A stretch of 64,000 nucleotides of DNA, from the NCBI RefSeq assembly GCF_001274785.1, contig NZ_LHPI01000009.1, positions 62,001 to 126,000 on the forward strand, written 5' to 3'. A program made the position numbers and the translations under genes. This document shows, in pieces, positions 1-9,085 of the stretch. This DNA is from Vibrio hepatarius. Its GTDB lineage: Bacteria; Pseudomonadota; Gammaproteobacteria; Enterobacterales; Vibrionaceae. Each line of letters starts with the position of its first letter. Positions within the stretch are counted from its first letter, which is position 1. Under the pieces are notes generated by a model. That model was not told the origin of the DNA. It made no database searches and saw only the letters and a program-made list of their open reading frames with translations.

Positions 1-336
1 CGAGAACTCGTGGTCGATTTTGCCTGTGTTCATCACAACAAATTGCACCACGTCGTTTGGCTGAATCTTCACGTCTTTCTTAAACGTGATTTTCATGTCA
101 TCACTCAACATCACGTGTACCACGACATCTGGCTTCGCACCTTTTGCTGGCATACCAACTTCAGACATACCGTCCATATTCATCATGCCTGAGTGGTCCA
201 TTTTGCCGTCTTGCATCTGCATCGCGCTATGATCCATCTTCATTGCGCCATGGTCCATGTTCGAATGGTCCATCGCTTCTGCCAATGCACCTGTACTTAA
301 CATCGTCATTGCTAGAGTAATCAGTGTCTTTTTCAT
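1..336 (-). CDS. Cupredoxin-like copper-binding protein (partial)
   Basis: This gene runs off the left edge, leaving 112 codons from an ATG at 336. A signal peptide (MKKTLITLAMTMLSTGALA) is followed by a Met/His-rich stretch (repeats of MDHSxM type, about residues 22-56), then a beta-rich segment ending in GKIDHEFS. That last motif resembles the histidine-containing copper loop of plastocyanin-like proteins. The product is expected to be periplasmic and to bind copper. It lies 90 nt downstream of the cusA-like gene on the same strand, so it is probably the last or a late gene of the copper operon. The C-terminal ligands lie outside the window, so the exact family is not certain. Confidence 0.8.
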   Translation of the reverse strand, partial: MKKTLITLAMTMLSTGALAEAMDHSNMDHGAMKMDHSAMQMQDGKMDHSGMMNMDGMSEVGMPAKGAKPDVVVHVMLSDDMKITFKKDVKIQPNDVVQFVVMNTGKIDHEFS

Positions 337-426
337 TGTGTTTCCTTTTGGTTTCATCCTAATCAGCACGCAACGGTTGTCATGATTAGCATTACGCGCT
401 TTATTGAACGGAAATAATCGAATTCG

Positions 427-3400
427 CTACTTAACTTCGCGTTGTTTCCAGAGTTTAAAAATCGCCGGTAATACCAGCAGTGTGAGCAATAGTGCAGACG
501 CCATACCGCCAATCATCGGAGCCGCAATACGCTGCATAACTTGTGAGCCTGTTCCCGAGCCATACATGATGGGTACTAGGCCAATGATGACTGTCAGTAC
601 TGTCATCATCACCGGGCGAACCCTTAAACCCGCGCCTTCTCGGATCGCTTTGGTGAGGTCTTCAACATCCAGTTGCTTGTTTTGCTCTTGAGCATCGAGC
701 TTCATGTGATGCCAAGCTTGGTTGAGGTAGACCAGCATGATGACGCCTATCTCAACCGCAACCCCGGCGAGGGCGATAAAACCGACCCCAACCGCAATGG
801 AGAAGTTGAAACCGAGGTAATGCATCAGCCATAAACCACCGACCATCGCCAATGGCAGGGTCGACATGATGATCAACACTTCGCCGATGCGGCGGAAGCT
901 GAAGTAAAGCAGCAACATGATGATGACGATCGTAATAGGCACGACCACGCTCAAACGCTCTTTAGCACGTTGCATATACTCGTACTGACCTGACCACGTG
1001 AGTGCGTAACCCGCAGGCATCACAAGCTGCTCCGCAACCACTTGCTGCGCCTCAGCAACATATGACCCCAAGTCACGACCGTCGATGTCGACAAACACCC
1101 AACCGTTTGGACGCGCGTTCTCAGTCTTGATCATCGGAGGGCCATCTTCATAGCGAATATCGGCAACATCCGCGAGCGCAATACGCGCACCGTTTGGTGT
1201 GACTAGAGGCAGGTTCTGTAGCTTCACTACAGAGTCACGGTAGCTTTGCGGGTAACGAACGTTGATCGGATAACGCTCCAAACCTTCGATGGTTTCACCC
1301 ACATTCATGCCACCAACAGCCGTCGAGATAACTTGCTGAACATCTTTAATGTTCAAGCCGTATCGAGCCGCAGCGCGACGTTTAATATCGATGGTGACGT
1401 AACGACCGCCAGCTACACGTTCGGCGTAAACCGACGCTGTACCTTGCAGTTGATTCAAGATTGGCTCTAATTGCGCACCAATTTTTTCGATCTCTTTCAG
1501 CTCAGGGCCAGAGATCTTGATACCAATTGGGGTTTTAATCCCCGTCGCCAGCATATCGATACGCGTTTTGATCGGCATTACCCAAGCGTTGGTCAAACCC
1601 GGGAACTGAACCAAATCATCAAACTCTTTACGCAGCGATTCGGTGGTGACCCCTTCACGCCATTCCGAGTGTGGTTTCAACTGAATCACCGTTTCGATCA
1701 TCGTCAGCGGTGCTGGGTCAGTTGCCGTTTCAGCGCGACCAATCTTGCCCCATACGGTTTTCACTTCCGGTACGGTTTTGATCAACTTGTTGGTTTGTTG
1801 CAAGATCTCACGCGCTTTACCGATTGAAATGCCAGGGTAAGTGGTTGGCATATACATCAAATCGCCTTCATCCAGCGGCGGGATAAACTCGCTGCCCAAT
1901 TGGCTGGTCGGGTAATACGCCGACGCCATTAAACCGAACGCCAGAACGATCATGGTTTTTGGATACTTCAAGCTGATATTGAGCAGCGGTTTGTAGAGCG
2001 CGACCAAGCTCTTGTTGATTGGGTTTTTATGCTCAGGCAGCACTTTACCGCGGATAAAGTAGCCCATCAGTACAGGAACCAACGTGATAGCTAGACCCGC
2101 TGAAGCTGCCATCGCGTAGGTTTTAGTAAACGCCAATGGCGAGAACATTTTGCCTTCTTGGCCTTCCAGGGCAAACACAGGGACAAAGCTCAACGTGATA
2201 ATAAGCAGTGAGAAGAACAGCGGTGCGCCCACTTCTTCCGCCGCTTTACCAATCACTTGCCAACGATTTTTGTCGGTCAGAGGCGTCCGCTCTATATGCT
2301 TGTGGACGTTTTCTATCATCACGATCGCCCCATCCACCATGGCACCAATCGCGATGGCGATACCACCGAGTGACATGATGTTGGCATTGATGCCTTGTGA
2401 GTGCATAACGATAAATGCCGCAAGAATACCGACTGGTAAGCTCAGAGCGATCACCAGTGACGAGCGAATGTGGAACAAGAACAGCGCACACACGATCGCG
2501 ACGACAATGAACTCTTCGGCGAGCTTCTTCCATAAGTTTTCGACCGCAGCGTCGATCAACGTCGAACGGTCATAGGTGGCGACGATTTCCACGCCATCCG
2601 GCAAGCTACGCTGTAGGTCTGCAAGTTTATCTTTCACGTGTGAAATCACCTGACTGGCGTTTTCACCAAAGCGCATCACGATAACACCGCCAACCGCTTC
2701 ACCTTCACCGTTGAACTCAGAGATACCTCGACGCATCTGCGGGCCAAGGTTGATATCGGCAATATCACCCAATAACAGCGGCGTGCCTTTTTCGGTCACT
2801 TTGAGTGGCAGCGACTGGATATCTTCAATGCTCGACAGATAACCCGTAGTACGGACCATGTGTTCCGCTTCCGCGACTTCAACAACCGATGCCCCTGTTT
2901 CTTGGTTACCGTTTTGAATCGCCATGTTCACTTGCTGCAACGTCAGGTTGTACGCACGCAGCTTGGCCGGGTCGATTTGCACTTGGTATTGCTTCACCAT
3001 GCCGCCAACGGTCGCGACTTCTGATACACCGTCTACGGTTTGCAGCTCGTATTTGAGGAACCAGTCTTGCAAACTGCGCAGCTCTGCCAGATCGTGTTTG
3101 CCGGTTTTGTCTTGCAACACGTAGCTGTACACCCAGCCCACACCCGTCGCATCTGGACCTAGTGTTGGTTTTGCGTTGGGCGGTAGCTTAGGCGCAACTT
3201 GGCTTAAGTACTCTAGCACCCGCGAACGAGCCCAGTACATGTCGGTATCGTCGTTAAAGATGATGTATACGTACGAATCACCGAAAAACGAGTAACCACG
3301 TACGGTTTCTGCGCCCGGTACCGCCAGCATCGCAGTAGTAAGCGGGTATGTCACCTGATCTTCAACCACTTGCGGCGCTTGACCCGGATAGCTGGTTTTG

Positions 3401-3546
3401 ATGATCACCTGCACATCAGACAAGTCTGGAATGGCGTCAACTGGCGTGTTTTTTACACTGTAAAGGCCGCCTAAAACCAACGCCAACGTTGCGAGGAGAA
3501 CGATGAATCGATTGCCAATCGACCAACGAATAATTGCACCGATCAT
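427..3546 (-). CDS. cusA: CusA/CzcA-family heavy-metal RND efflux pump
   Basis: At 1039 aa this is the usual length of a heavy-metal RND inner-membrane pump. It has an N-terminal membrane helix, large periplasmic loops, and a transmembrane block containing the AIGAMVDGAIVMIENVHKH motif typical of the family, with further helices near the C terminus. The pump exchanges protons for metal and exports ions from the periplasm through the adaptor and outer-membrane channel encoded just upstream. Only 2 nt separate it from the cusB-like gene. Copper/silver is favoured over zinc or cobalt because the neighbouring adaptor carries CusF domains and the operon has a CueR-like promoter. Metal choice is inferred from context. 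Confidence 0.92.
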   Translation of the reverse strand: MIGAIIRWSIGNRFIVLLATLALVLGGLYSVKNTPVDAIPDLSDVQVIIKTSYPGQAPQVVEDQVTYPLTTAMLAVPGAETVRGYSFFGDSYVYIIFNDDTDMYWARSRVLEYLSQVAPKLPPNAKPTLGPDATGVGWVYSYVLQDKTGKHDLAELRSLQDWFLKYELQTVDGVSEVATVGGMVKQYQVQIDPAKLRAYNLTLQQVNMAIQNGNQETGASVVEVAEAEHMVRTTGYLSSIEDIQSLPLKVTEKGTPLLLGDIADINLGPQMRRGISEFNGEGEAVGGVIVMRFGENASQVISHVKDKLADLQRSLPDGVEIVATYDRSTLIDAAVENLWKKLAEEFIVVAIVCALFLFHIRSSLVIALSLPVGILAAFIVMHSQGINANIMSLGGIAIAIGAMVDGAIVMIENVHKHIERTPLTDKNRWQVIGKAAEEVGAPLFFSLLIITLSFVPVFALEGQEGKMFSPLAFTKTYAMAASAGLAITLVPVLMGYFIRGKVLPEHKNPINKSLVALYKPLLNISLKYPKTMIVLAFGLMASAYYPTSQLGSEFIPPLDEGDLMYMPTTYPGISIGKAREILQQTNKLIKTVPEVKTVWGKIGRAETATDPAPLTMIETVIQLKPHSEWREGVTTESLRKEFDDLVQFPGLTNAWVMPIKTRIDMLATGIKTPIGIKISGPELKEIEKIGAQLEPILNQLQGTASVYAERVAGGRYVTIDIKRRAAARYGLNIKDVQQVISTAVGGMNVGETIEGLERYPINVRYPQSYRDSVVKLQNLPLVTPNGARIALADVADIRYEDGPPMIKTENARPNGWVFVDIDGRDLGSYVAEAQQVVAEQLVMPAGYALTWSGQYEYMQRAKERLSVVVPITIVIIMLLLYFSFRRIGEVLIIMSTLPLAMVGGLWLMHYLGFNFSIAVGVGFIALAGVAVEIGVIMLVYLNQAWHHMKLDAQEQNKQLDVEDLTKAIREGAGLRVRPVMMTVLTVIIGLVPIMYGSGTGSQVMQRIAAPMIGGMASALLLTLLVLPAIFKLWKQREVK

Positions 3547-3548
3547 AA

Positions 3549-5279
3549 TTAGCCCTCTATCGCTTCAAGTTTTTTAAGTTGGTAGTCAGAGCCCTGTTTC
3601 TCGACTAGAAACCGAACCTTCTGTCCCTCCTCAAAACCGGATAGATCCACATCTGCGCCTACAGAGAAGTTCATTTCGCCCGCTTCCCAGCTCCACTCTG
3701 CAACTGGCAGGTGATTTAACGTCAGCATGCCAAAGTCCGCCATCAACATAGAGATATCGCCAGTCAGCCAAACTTCAGAAGCCAATACGCTATCATCCGC
3801 TTTGAAATCGACGATCTCATACTGACCTTGGGCATTTTTCTGCATTTCGAACTCTATCGCCTGTCCTCGTTTTAGGTCGGCGATATCCACACCTTCAGCA
3901 AAGGTGAAGTTCATTGTCATTCCCGGCCAATCCCACTCCGGTACGGGTTGGTGATTGATCGTCACCATTCGATGATCTTGCATCAAGTCAGTGATCTCGC
4001 CTTTTGTCCAAGCGGTTTCTGCTGCTTCTGAAACACCATTAATACGGGACAAATCGGCGGTTTGGCTCGATTCAGAATCCAGCATGAAGTGCGCAGAAGT
4101 CACGACTTGGTCATTCTCGTTGAGCCCTTGAAGGACTTCGATACGCTCACCTGCTTCACGTCCAACATCGATGCGAGCTGAGCGATACTTGCCCTCGCCT
4201 TCTGCCAACACAACGCGTGTCATACCACCAGAACGAATCACGGCGGAACGTGGAATGGTTAACACGGCTTCTTCGCTGACAGGTTGCAACGCGATGTTGG
4301 CAAACATGTTCGGCTTTAACTCGCCGTTAGGGTTAGGGAATTTAAGACGCACGCGTAATGTGCGGGTTTTCGGGTCAAGGATCGGGTAGACATAATCCAC
4401 CACACCTTGCCACTCGTTGCCCGGTATTGCATCCAGCGTCATGGTCGCTTTGCTGCCAGACGAAATCCAATGGGTCTGACGCTCAAATACTTCCGCGTCG
4501 ACCCAAACATTGTCGAGCGGACCAGCACTGATAACCGCTTGCGCTGGCGACAGATAGCCCCCTTCACGAATGTTTAAGCTGGCGATGACACCGTCTGCTG
4601 GCGCTTTAACTTCTATCGTTTGCGAGGCTTTACCACGACGTTTGATCGCGTTGATTTGCGCTCTGTCGACACCCAATGTTACCAGTCTCTCTGTCGCGCC
4701 TTTAACTAAACCACTACGACCAGTGCGGTAAGCGTTGATCAGTTCTTCCTGCGCTTTGACTAGCTCAGGTGAGTAGAGACTGAAAAGCACATCCCCTTGG
4801 TTGACCTTCTCGCCCACCGCGTTGATGTAGAGTTTTTCCACCCAGCCCGCAACGCGAACGTTGGTCTGCCATAAGTAGCTCTCATCAAAGGCAATGTAGC
4901 CAACGGTTTCGATTCGTGGAGACAACTGCTCAGCGGTAACTCGTTCCACCTTCACGCCGAGGTTGTTTTCAACCGATGGGTCAATGGTCACCGTGCCCGG
5001 CTGGTCGTTTTCACCGCTTAAGTCTTCGGCATACACCGGAATCAAATCCATCCCCATCGGAGATTTACCCGGTTTGTCGCGCTTGTAGTTTGGGTCCATC
5101 GGCGCAACCCAATACAAGGGCTCATTGCTACTGGCTTGCGCTGTACTTCCCATCGCGTCCATACCTTGCGCTGTGCCAGGCAGTAAATAATTCGCACTAA
5201 ACCCTAAAACACCGCCAACCAACAAAGCGACGGATGCAACTTGTAATGTTCTCATTTTTCTTACCTTATTATTCTTCAA
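3549..5279 (-). CDS. cusB: CusB-like RND periplasmic adaptor with two C-terminal CusF domains
   Basis: This 576-aa adaptor links the RND pump to the outer-membrane channel. An N-terminal membrane/signal segment is followed by a heavy-metal-binding domain (about 56-83, APMDPNY...SPMGMDLIPVY), then the barrel-sandwich, hairpin and beta-barrel domains. The C terminus holds two tandem CusF-like domains, at about 410-487 and 497-576. The first keeps the full His-x7-Trp-x2-Met-x-Met ligand set (HQPVPEWDWPGMTM). The second has HLPVAEWSWEAGEM, where the first Met is Gly. In classical systems CusF is a separate periplasmic copper chaperone. The start overlaps the end of the outer-membrane gene by 11 nt, suggesting translational coupling. 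Confidence 0.92.
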   Translation of the reverse strand: MKNNKVRKMRTLQVASVALLVGGVLGFSANYLLPGTAQGMDAMGSTAQASSNEPLYWVAPMDPNYKRDKPGKSPMGMDLIPVYAEDLSGENDQPGTVTIDPSVENNLGVKVERVTAEQLSPRIETVGYIAFDESYLWQTNVRVAGWVEKLYINAVGEKVNQGDVLFSLYSPELVKAQEELINAYRTGRSGLVKGATERLVTLGVDRAQINAIKRRGKASQTIEVKAPADGVIASLNIREGGYLSPAQAVISAGPLDNVWVDAEVFERQTHWISSGSKATMTLDAIPGNEWQGVVDYVYPILDPKTRTLRVRLKFPNPNGELKPNMFANIALQPVSEEAVLTIPRSAVIRSGGMTRVVLAEGEGKYRSARIDVGREAGERIEVLQGLNENDQVVTSAHFMLDSESSQTADLSRINGVSEAAETAWTKGEITDLMQDHRMVTINHQPVPEWDWPGMTMNFTFAEGVDIADLKRGQAIEFEMQKNAQGQYEIVDFKADDSVLASEVWLTGDISMLMADFGMLTLNHLPVAEWSWEAGEMNFSVGADVDLSGFEEGQKVRFLVEKQGSDYQLKKLEAIEG

Positions 5280-6636
5280 TTTCGTCGAGTTGAGGTTTGT
5301 CTACCTGATAGTCAAACCCACCCAGTAACGCCGCTAAGTTACTGTTCACAATGTTTAAGTCGGTTGTGAGGCGCTGCTGTTCGAGCTGAATCGCGAGCTC
5401 GTCTGTCGTTGCGGTGATCACATCGTTAAACTGGGCGGTATTGTTTTGATACCCTCGCTCTACCGCTTTAATTCGCGCTGATGCTTGAGGTAATAAGGTG
5501 GATTGATAACGTTCAAGTCGCTGTTCTAAGTTGCTGCGGTCAACTAATAGCGCGTTCACTTTGGCGTTCATTTGCGCAAGCAGCGTATCTTTTTGGGATT
5601 TAGCCGCACCTACTTGGTATTGCGCCGACGCTAAATTTTTGTCTTGGCGATTGCCAGTAAACAATGGGATATCCATGGTCAGGTAAGCGCTCACCAAATC
5701 GGATGCTGGTTCACCTCGCATGTTTTCCGCTTGGCGATAGGCGTACATAACTTCCACTCCAAACTGAGGACTGTAAGATTCTTCCGCCAGCTCAACTTGG
5801 GTTTGGTTTGCTGAGATGCTGACATCCGCCATTTTGACCATGGGATGCTGGAGCAATTGCTGATAATGCTTGGTGGTATCGGTGTTGACGAGCTGATCAA
5901 GCGTGCTCCAATCCAGTTGATTGATCGCACGAACAGATTGATTAGCGTTCAACCAATCCGAACCTAACCATTCAGAAAGTTGGGTAATGATACGGCGCTG
6001 CATCTGAGCGTTGGCCTGCAGTTTTTCGTCCAGTTTGGTGACTTGCAACTGCGCATTCAGCAGGTCTTGCGCTTCGCTCTTACCAATCGAGTAATTGGTT
6101 TGAATAAAGCGCTCCATTTCTTTCATCAAGGTGCGGTTTTCCTGCAATATCGCGTATGCGGTTTGCTGGTAGCCAAGCTCCAACCAAAGCTGAGTGATGT
6201 TGTTGGCCACTTCACGCTCTCGGGTCTCGACCTGAAAAGCGGCGCCATCGGCTTGTTGATTGGCTTTCTTCTGTTGCAAGTCCAAGCTAGAACCGCGCTC
6301 GAACTGCTGCATCAAACCCACCGAGATATTGGTCATTGGGTCTTCATCAAACTCAAAGCTATCGACAGGCAAACCGCCAAATCCGACCTTAAGTTTCGGG
6401 TCCATAAGCGTGGCGCTCGCAACGCCAGTTTCTCGCATTGCTTGTGACTGTGCGAAGTACTGTTTTCGGCTGCTGTCTTGCGTCAGCGCGTGTTCAATTA
6501 ATTGGTTGAGTTGCGTTGTGGCATTGGTAACTTCAGCCACTGACCTCACCTTAGCTTCGGCACTCACCGAAACCGACGGATACAGCACCACGGCGATACT
6601 GACTGCCACGGTGACTAATCGTGTGTCTATATTCAC
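5269..6636 (-). CDS. cusC: TolC/CusC-family outer-membrane efflux channel
   Basis: This 455-aa protein has a signal peptide (to about residue 26) and the long alpha-helical, internally repeated organisation of TolC-type outer-membrane factors, with many Gln/Ala/Leu heptad-like segments. It would form the outer-membrane exit duct for the CusBA-type pump encoded immediately downstream. No lipobox Cys is visible at the end of the signal peptide, unlike Escherichia coli CusC. It is the first efflux subunit of the operon and lies 101 nt downstream of the small Cys/His-rich protein gene. The role in copper export is inferred from the operon. Confidence 0.88.
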   Translation of the reverse strand: MNIDTRLVTVAVSIAVVLYPSVSVSAEAKVRSVAEVTNATTQLNQLIEHALTQDSSRKQYFAQSQAMRETGVASATLMDPKLKVGFGGLPVDSFEFDEDPMTNISVGLMQQFERGSSLDLQQKKANQQADGAAFQVETREREVANNITQLWLELGYQQTAYAILQENRTLMKEMERFIQTNYSIGKSEAQDLLNAQLQVTKLDEKLQANAQMQRRIITQLSEWLGSDWLNANQSVRAINQLDWSTLDQLVNTDTTKHYQQLLQHPMVKMADVSISANQTQVELAEESYSPQFGVEVMYAYRQAENMRGEPASDLVSAYLTMDIPLFTGNRQDKNLASAQYQVGAAKSQKDTLLAQMNAKVNALLVDRSNLEQRLERYQSTLLPQASARIKAVERGYQNNTAQFNDVITATTDELAIQLEQQRLTTDLNIVNSNLAALLGGFDYQVDKPQLDEIEE

Positions 6637-6737
6637 AATCTTTATCCATTCTGGGCGTCAAAAGACGCGTAGATCGATCCCTCACTACGCAGCATTACGC
6701 TGGCTAACGTGAAAGGCGTTAAATATCAGATAAAGAT

Positions 6738-7160
6738 TTAGATGGAAGGTGGACGCAGTATGCTTTGCGAACGGGTGACTTTGTCGCCGATAATAATTGG
6801 AGAATGGAGAGCGAGTGAGAAAGTAAAATCTCGCGAGGCTTGGGAAACTTGCAGTGGAAAACAAACACTCGAACACACCGACGAACAGCAGTTATACGTA
6901 TCGTCTAATGGTGTCGCGCAGTGTGAGCTGGTTTCAGGGGGAGATGTTTTAGCGTGCTGAGCGTGCTCAACGTTTGCCACAACGGTGTCACAACCCACCA
7001 TCATAGTGGTGTTTGGCTGCGCGCTGCTATGATGAAGATTCGCCGCAGGACTGACCATATTGTTCATCATTGCCGGTGCGCTCGACACATAGCTAGACAT
7101 CAACATTGCAACAATGCTGAGTATCGTAATCCATGTTGTTCGAAACGTGTTGGTCATCAC
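6738..7160 (-). CDS. Small exported Cys/His/Met-rich protein heading the copper operon
   Basis: This 140-aa protein has an N-terminal hydrophobic segment (about 8-28) consistent with a signal peptide or anchor. Its middle region carries potential metal ligands: Met pairs, HH, a GC, several His, and a cluster of five Cys in NCCSSVCSSVC. I do not recognise the family. It is the first gene after the CueR-like promoter and precedes the efflux genes, so a periplasmic copper-binding or sensing role is a reasonable guess. It starts with two Met codons, so the start could be 3 nt later. The function is not established. Confidence 0.65.
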   Translation of the reverse strand: MMTNTFRTTWITILSIVAMLMSSYVSSAPAMMNNMVSPAANLHHSSAQPNTTMMVGCDTVVANVEHAQHAKTSPPETSSHCATPLDDTYNCCSSVCSSVCFPLQVSQASRDFTFSLALHSPIIIGDKVTRSQSILRPPSI

Positions 7161-7254
7161 GCACCTATTTGCTGAGACTGATTAGTGTTGGGACTTATTG
7201 AGCCACATTGTGTTTTAGCGCGTTACCAAAACACACTCGTACTAAAACTCGGTT

Positions 7255-7285
7255 ATCTTAAAGCTTACCTTAGGGGTAAGGTCAA
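7255..7285 (-). promoter_or_regulatory. MerR/CueR-type promoter of the copper operon
   Basis: On the minus strand there is a -35 TTGACC (7280-7285) and a -10 TAAGAT (7255-7260) separated by 19 bp. The spacer carries a perfect dyad ACCTTACCCCTAAGGT (7267-7282). An overlong 19-20 bp spacer with such a dyad is the hallmark of promoters activated by MerR-family metal sensors, and the -35 and first half-site closely resemble the E. coli copA promoter. It faces the small Cys/His-rich gene and the cus genes. The regulator itself is not in this window. Confidence 0.85.
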
Positions 7286-7454
7286 CTCTGTTTTTAGATT
7301 TAATCGATCCATCTCCCCTCAAATCAAGCAATAAACTCAATTGCAATACAACAAATTTAATATGTTGATTTGCATTTTGTGACTAGCAATCATACGAAAA
7401 ATTCATATTCATTCTACACTTAACCGTCCGACTTTAATCATGGAAGAACGCTGC

Positions 7455-9026
7455 ATGAAATTAAAAACCATCGCGACCGCCATCGGTTCTGTTTTGCCTG
7501 TCACAGCTCTCGCCGCCGAACAACCAAACATTGTCGTTATTTTTGGCGATGACATCGGGTGGCAAAATGTGAGTGCGTACGGCATGGGAACCATGGGATA
7601 TAGAACGCCTAACATAGACCAAATCGCCGAACAAGGTATCCGCTTTACCGATCACTACGCGCAACCTAGCTCAACCGCTGGACGCGCCGCGTTTATCACA
7701 GGTCAGTACCCGATTCGTTCAGGAATGACCACAGTTGCAATGCCTGGCGGTGCGTTGGGCATTAAGAAAGAATCTCCCTCATTGGCTGAAGTTCTTAAAC
7801 AAGTCGGTTACGCCACTGGTCAGTTTGGTAAAAACCACCTTGGTGACCATAACTTTGCTCTGCCGACAGTTCATGGATTTGACGAGTTCTTTGGTAATTT
7901 GTACCACCTAAACACACAAGAAGAGCACGAACAGCGCGACTACATCAACTTTGCCAAGGCCTACTCTGGCTCGGTAGAAGAGTACGCGAAGAAATTTGGC
8001 ACTCGTGGCGTACTGCACTGCTTTGCAACTGATACCGAAGACAAAACCGTCGATCCGCGTTTTGGTGAAATGGGTAAACAGAAATGCACCGACACTGGCC
8101 CGCTGGGCAATGAACGAATGAAGAACTTTGACCGCGCGGAAATGATTCCTGCGGCACTTGAGTTTATCGATAAATCAATGAAAGCAGACAAGCCTTTCTT
8201 CACTTGGATCAACACCAGTCGTATGCACCTCTACACGCGCTTAGATGAGAAGTGGCGCTATGCGGCCGAGAATTACACCAGCGAATACGATTATTACGGC
8301 AGTGGGATGTTGCAACACGACGATGATATCGGCTTCCTATTAGATGAACTGAAAAAACGCGGTGTGACCGAAAACACTATCATCCTTTACACCACAGATA
8401 ATGGTCCAGAACATTCATCTTGGCCTCATGGCGGTACAACGCCGTTTCGTGGTGAGAAAATGACTACCTATGAAGGCGGCGTGCGCGTGCCAACCATGGT
8501 CAGTTGGCCAGCAGCGATTCCTTCAGGACAAACTCTGAATGGTATTCAAGGGCACCAAGACCTGTTCACCACTCTAGCAGCCGCGGCTGGCGTAAAAGAT
8601 GTGAACGAGACAATGCTCAAAGAGAAGAAGCAATACATCGATGGGGTAAACAACCTCGCCTATTGGAAAGGTGAGACAGACAAGTCGGCACGAAGCTCGA
8701 TTCTCTACTATTTTGAAGGGCAACTTTCGGCAGTTCGAGTCGGTCCGTGGAAGTTCCACTTTGCAGTCGCCGAGCACTATTACGATAACTTGCTACCACT
8801 CGCGAAACCTAAAATATACAACTTACGTGCTGATCCGTTTGAGAGCTACGATTCTATCGACGCCAATGGACACTTAGTGCAGAAGATGTCTTGGCTACTC
8901 GCTCCGGTTAGCGAATTGGTACAAGAACACGTGAAGTCACTAGTGGAATATCCACCGACTCAAGGTGGTACCACTTTTAACATGGCGGAAGTGATTGAAA
9001 ATGCAATGAAACAGACTCAACAATAA
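7455..9026 (+). CDS. Arylsulfatase, serine-type, exported
   Basis: This sulfatase (about 523 aa) hydrolyses sulfate esters. The ATG at 7455 is preferred over 7440 because it has a GGAAG ribosome site upstream and begins a signal peptide ([21 protein letters not shown]). Metal-binding GDD lies near the mature N terminus. The active-site motif is [14 protein letters not shown], so the residue converted to formylglycine would be Ser (S-T-A-G-R) rather than Cys. A later GKNHLGDH and a TTDNGPEH segment are typical of the family. Serine-type sulfatases are matured by a radical SAM enzyme, and none is encoded nearby. The gene is monocistronic and ends at a bidirectional terminator. The substrate is unknown. 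Confidence 0.9.
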   Translation: MKLKTIATAIGSVLPVTALAAEQPNIVVIFGDDIGWQNVSAYGMGTMGYRTPNIDQIAEQGIRFTDHYAQPSSTAGRAAFITGQYPIRSGMTTVAMPGGALGIKKESPSLAEVLKQVGYATGQFGKNHLGDHNFALPTVHGFDEFFGNLYHLNTQEEHEQRDYINFAKAYSGSVEEYAKKFGTRGVLHCFATDTEDKTVDPRFGEMGKQKCTDTGPLGNERMKNFDRAEMIPAALEFIDKSMKADKPFFTWINTSRMHLYTRLDEKWRYAAENYTSEYDYYGSGMLQHDDDIGFLLDELKKRGVTENTIILYTTDNGPEHSSWPHGGTTPFRGEKMTTYEGGVRVPTMVSWPAAIPSGQTLNGIQGHQDLFTTLAAAAGVKDVNETMLKEKKQYIDGVNNLAYWKGETDKSARSSILYYFEGQLSAVRVGPWKFHFAVAEHYYDNLLPLAKPKIYNLRADPFESYDSIDANGHLVQKMSWLLAPVSELVQEHVKSLVEYPPTQGGTTFNMAEVIENAMKQTQQ

Positions 9027-9041
9027 ACGGCTTCTACAACG

Positions 9042-9068
9042 AAAAAAGGTGGGCAATCGCCCACCTTT
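9042..9068. terminator. Bidirectional intrinsic terminator
   Basis: A stem GGTGGGC/GCCCACC extended by AAA/TTT flanks a 4-nt loop. A/T runs on both sides fit termination of both the arylsulfatase and the convergent oxidoreductase gene. Confidence 0.85.
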
Positions 9069-9085
9069 ACTTCTAACTCAGCTCG

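Noticed and set aside
404-691. Plus-strand frame antisense to the end of cusA
   Set aside because: Shadow of the strongly supported cusA gene; no ribosome site or recognisable product.
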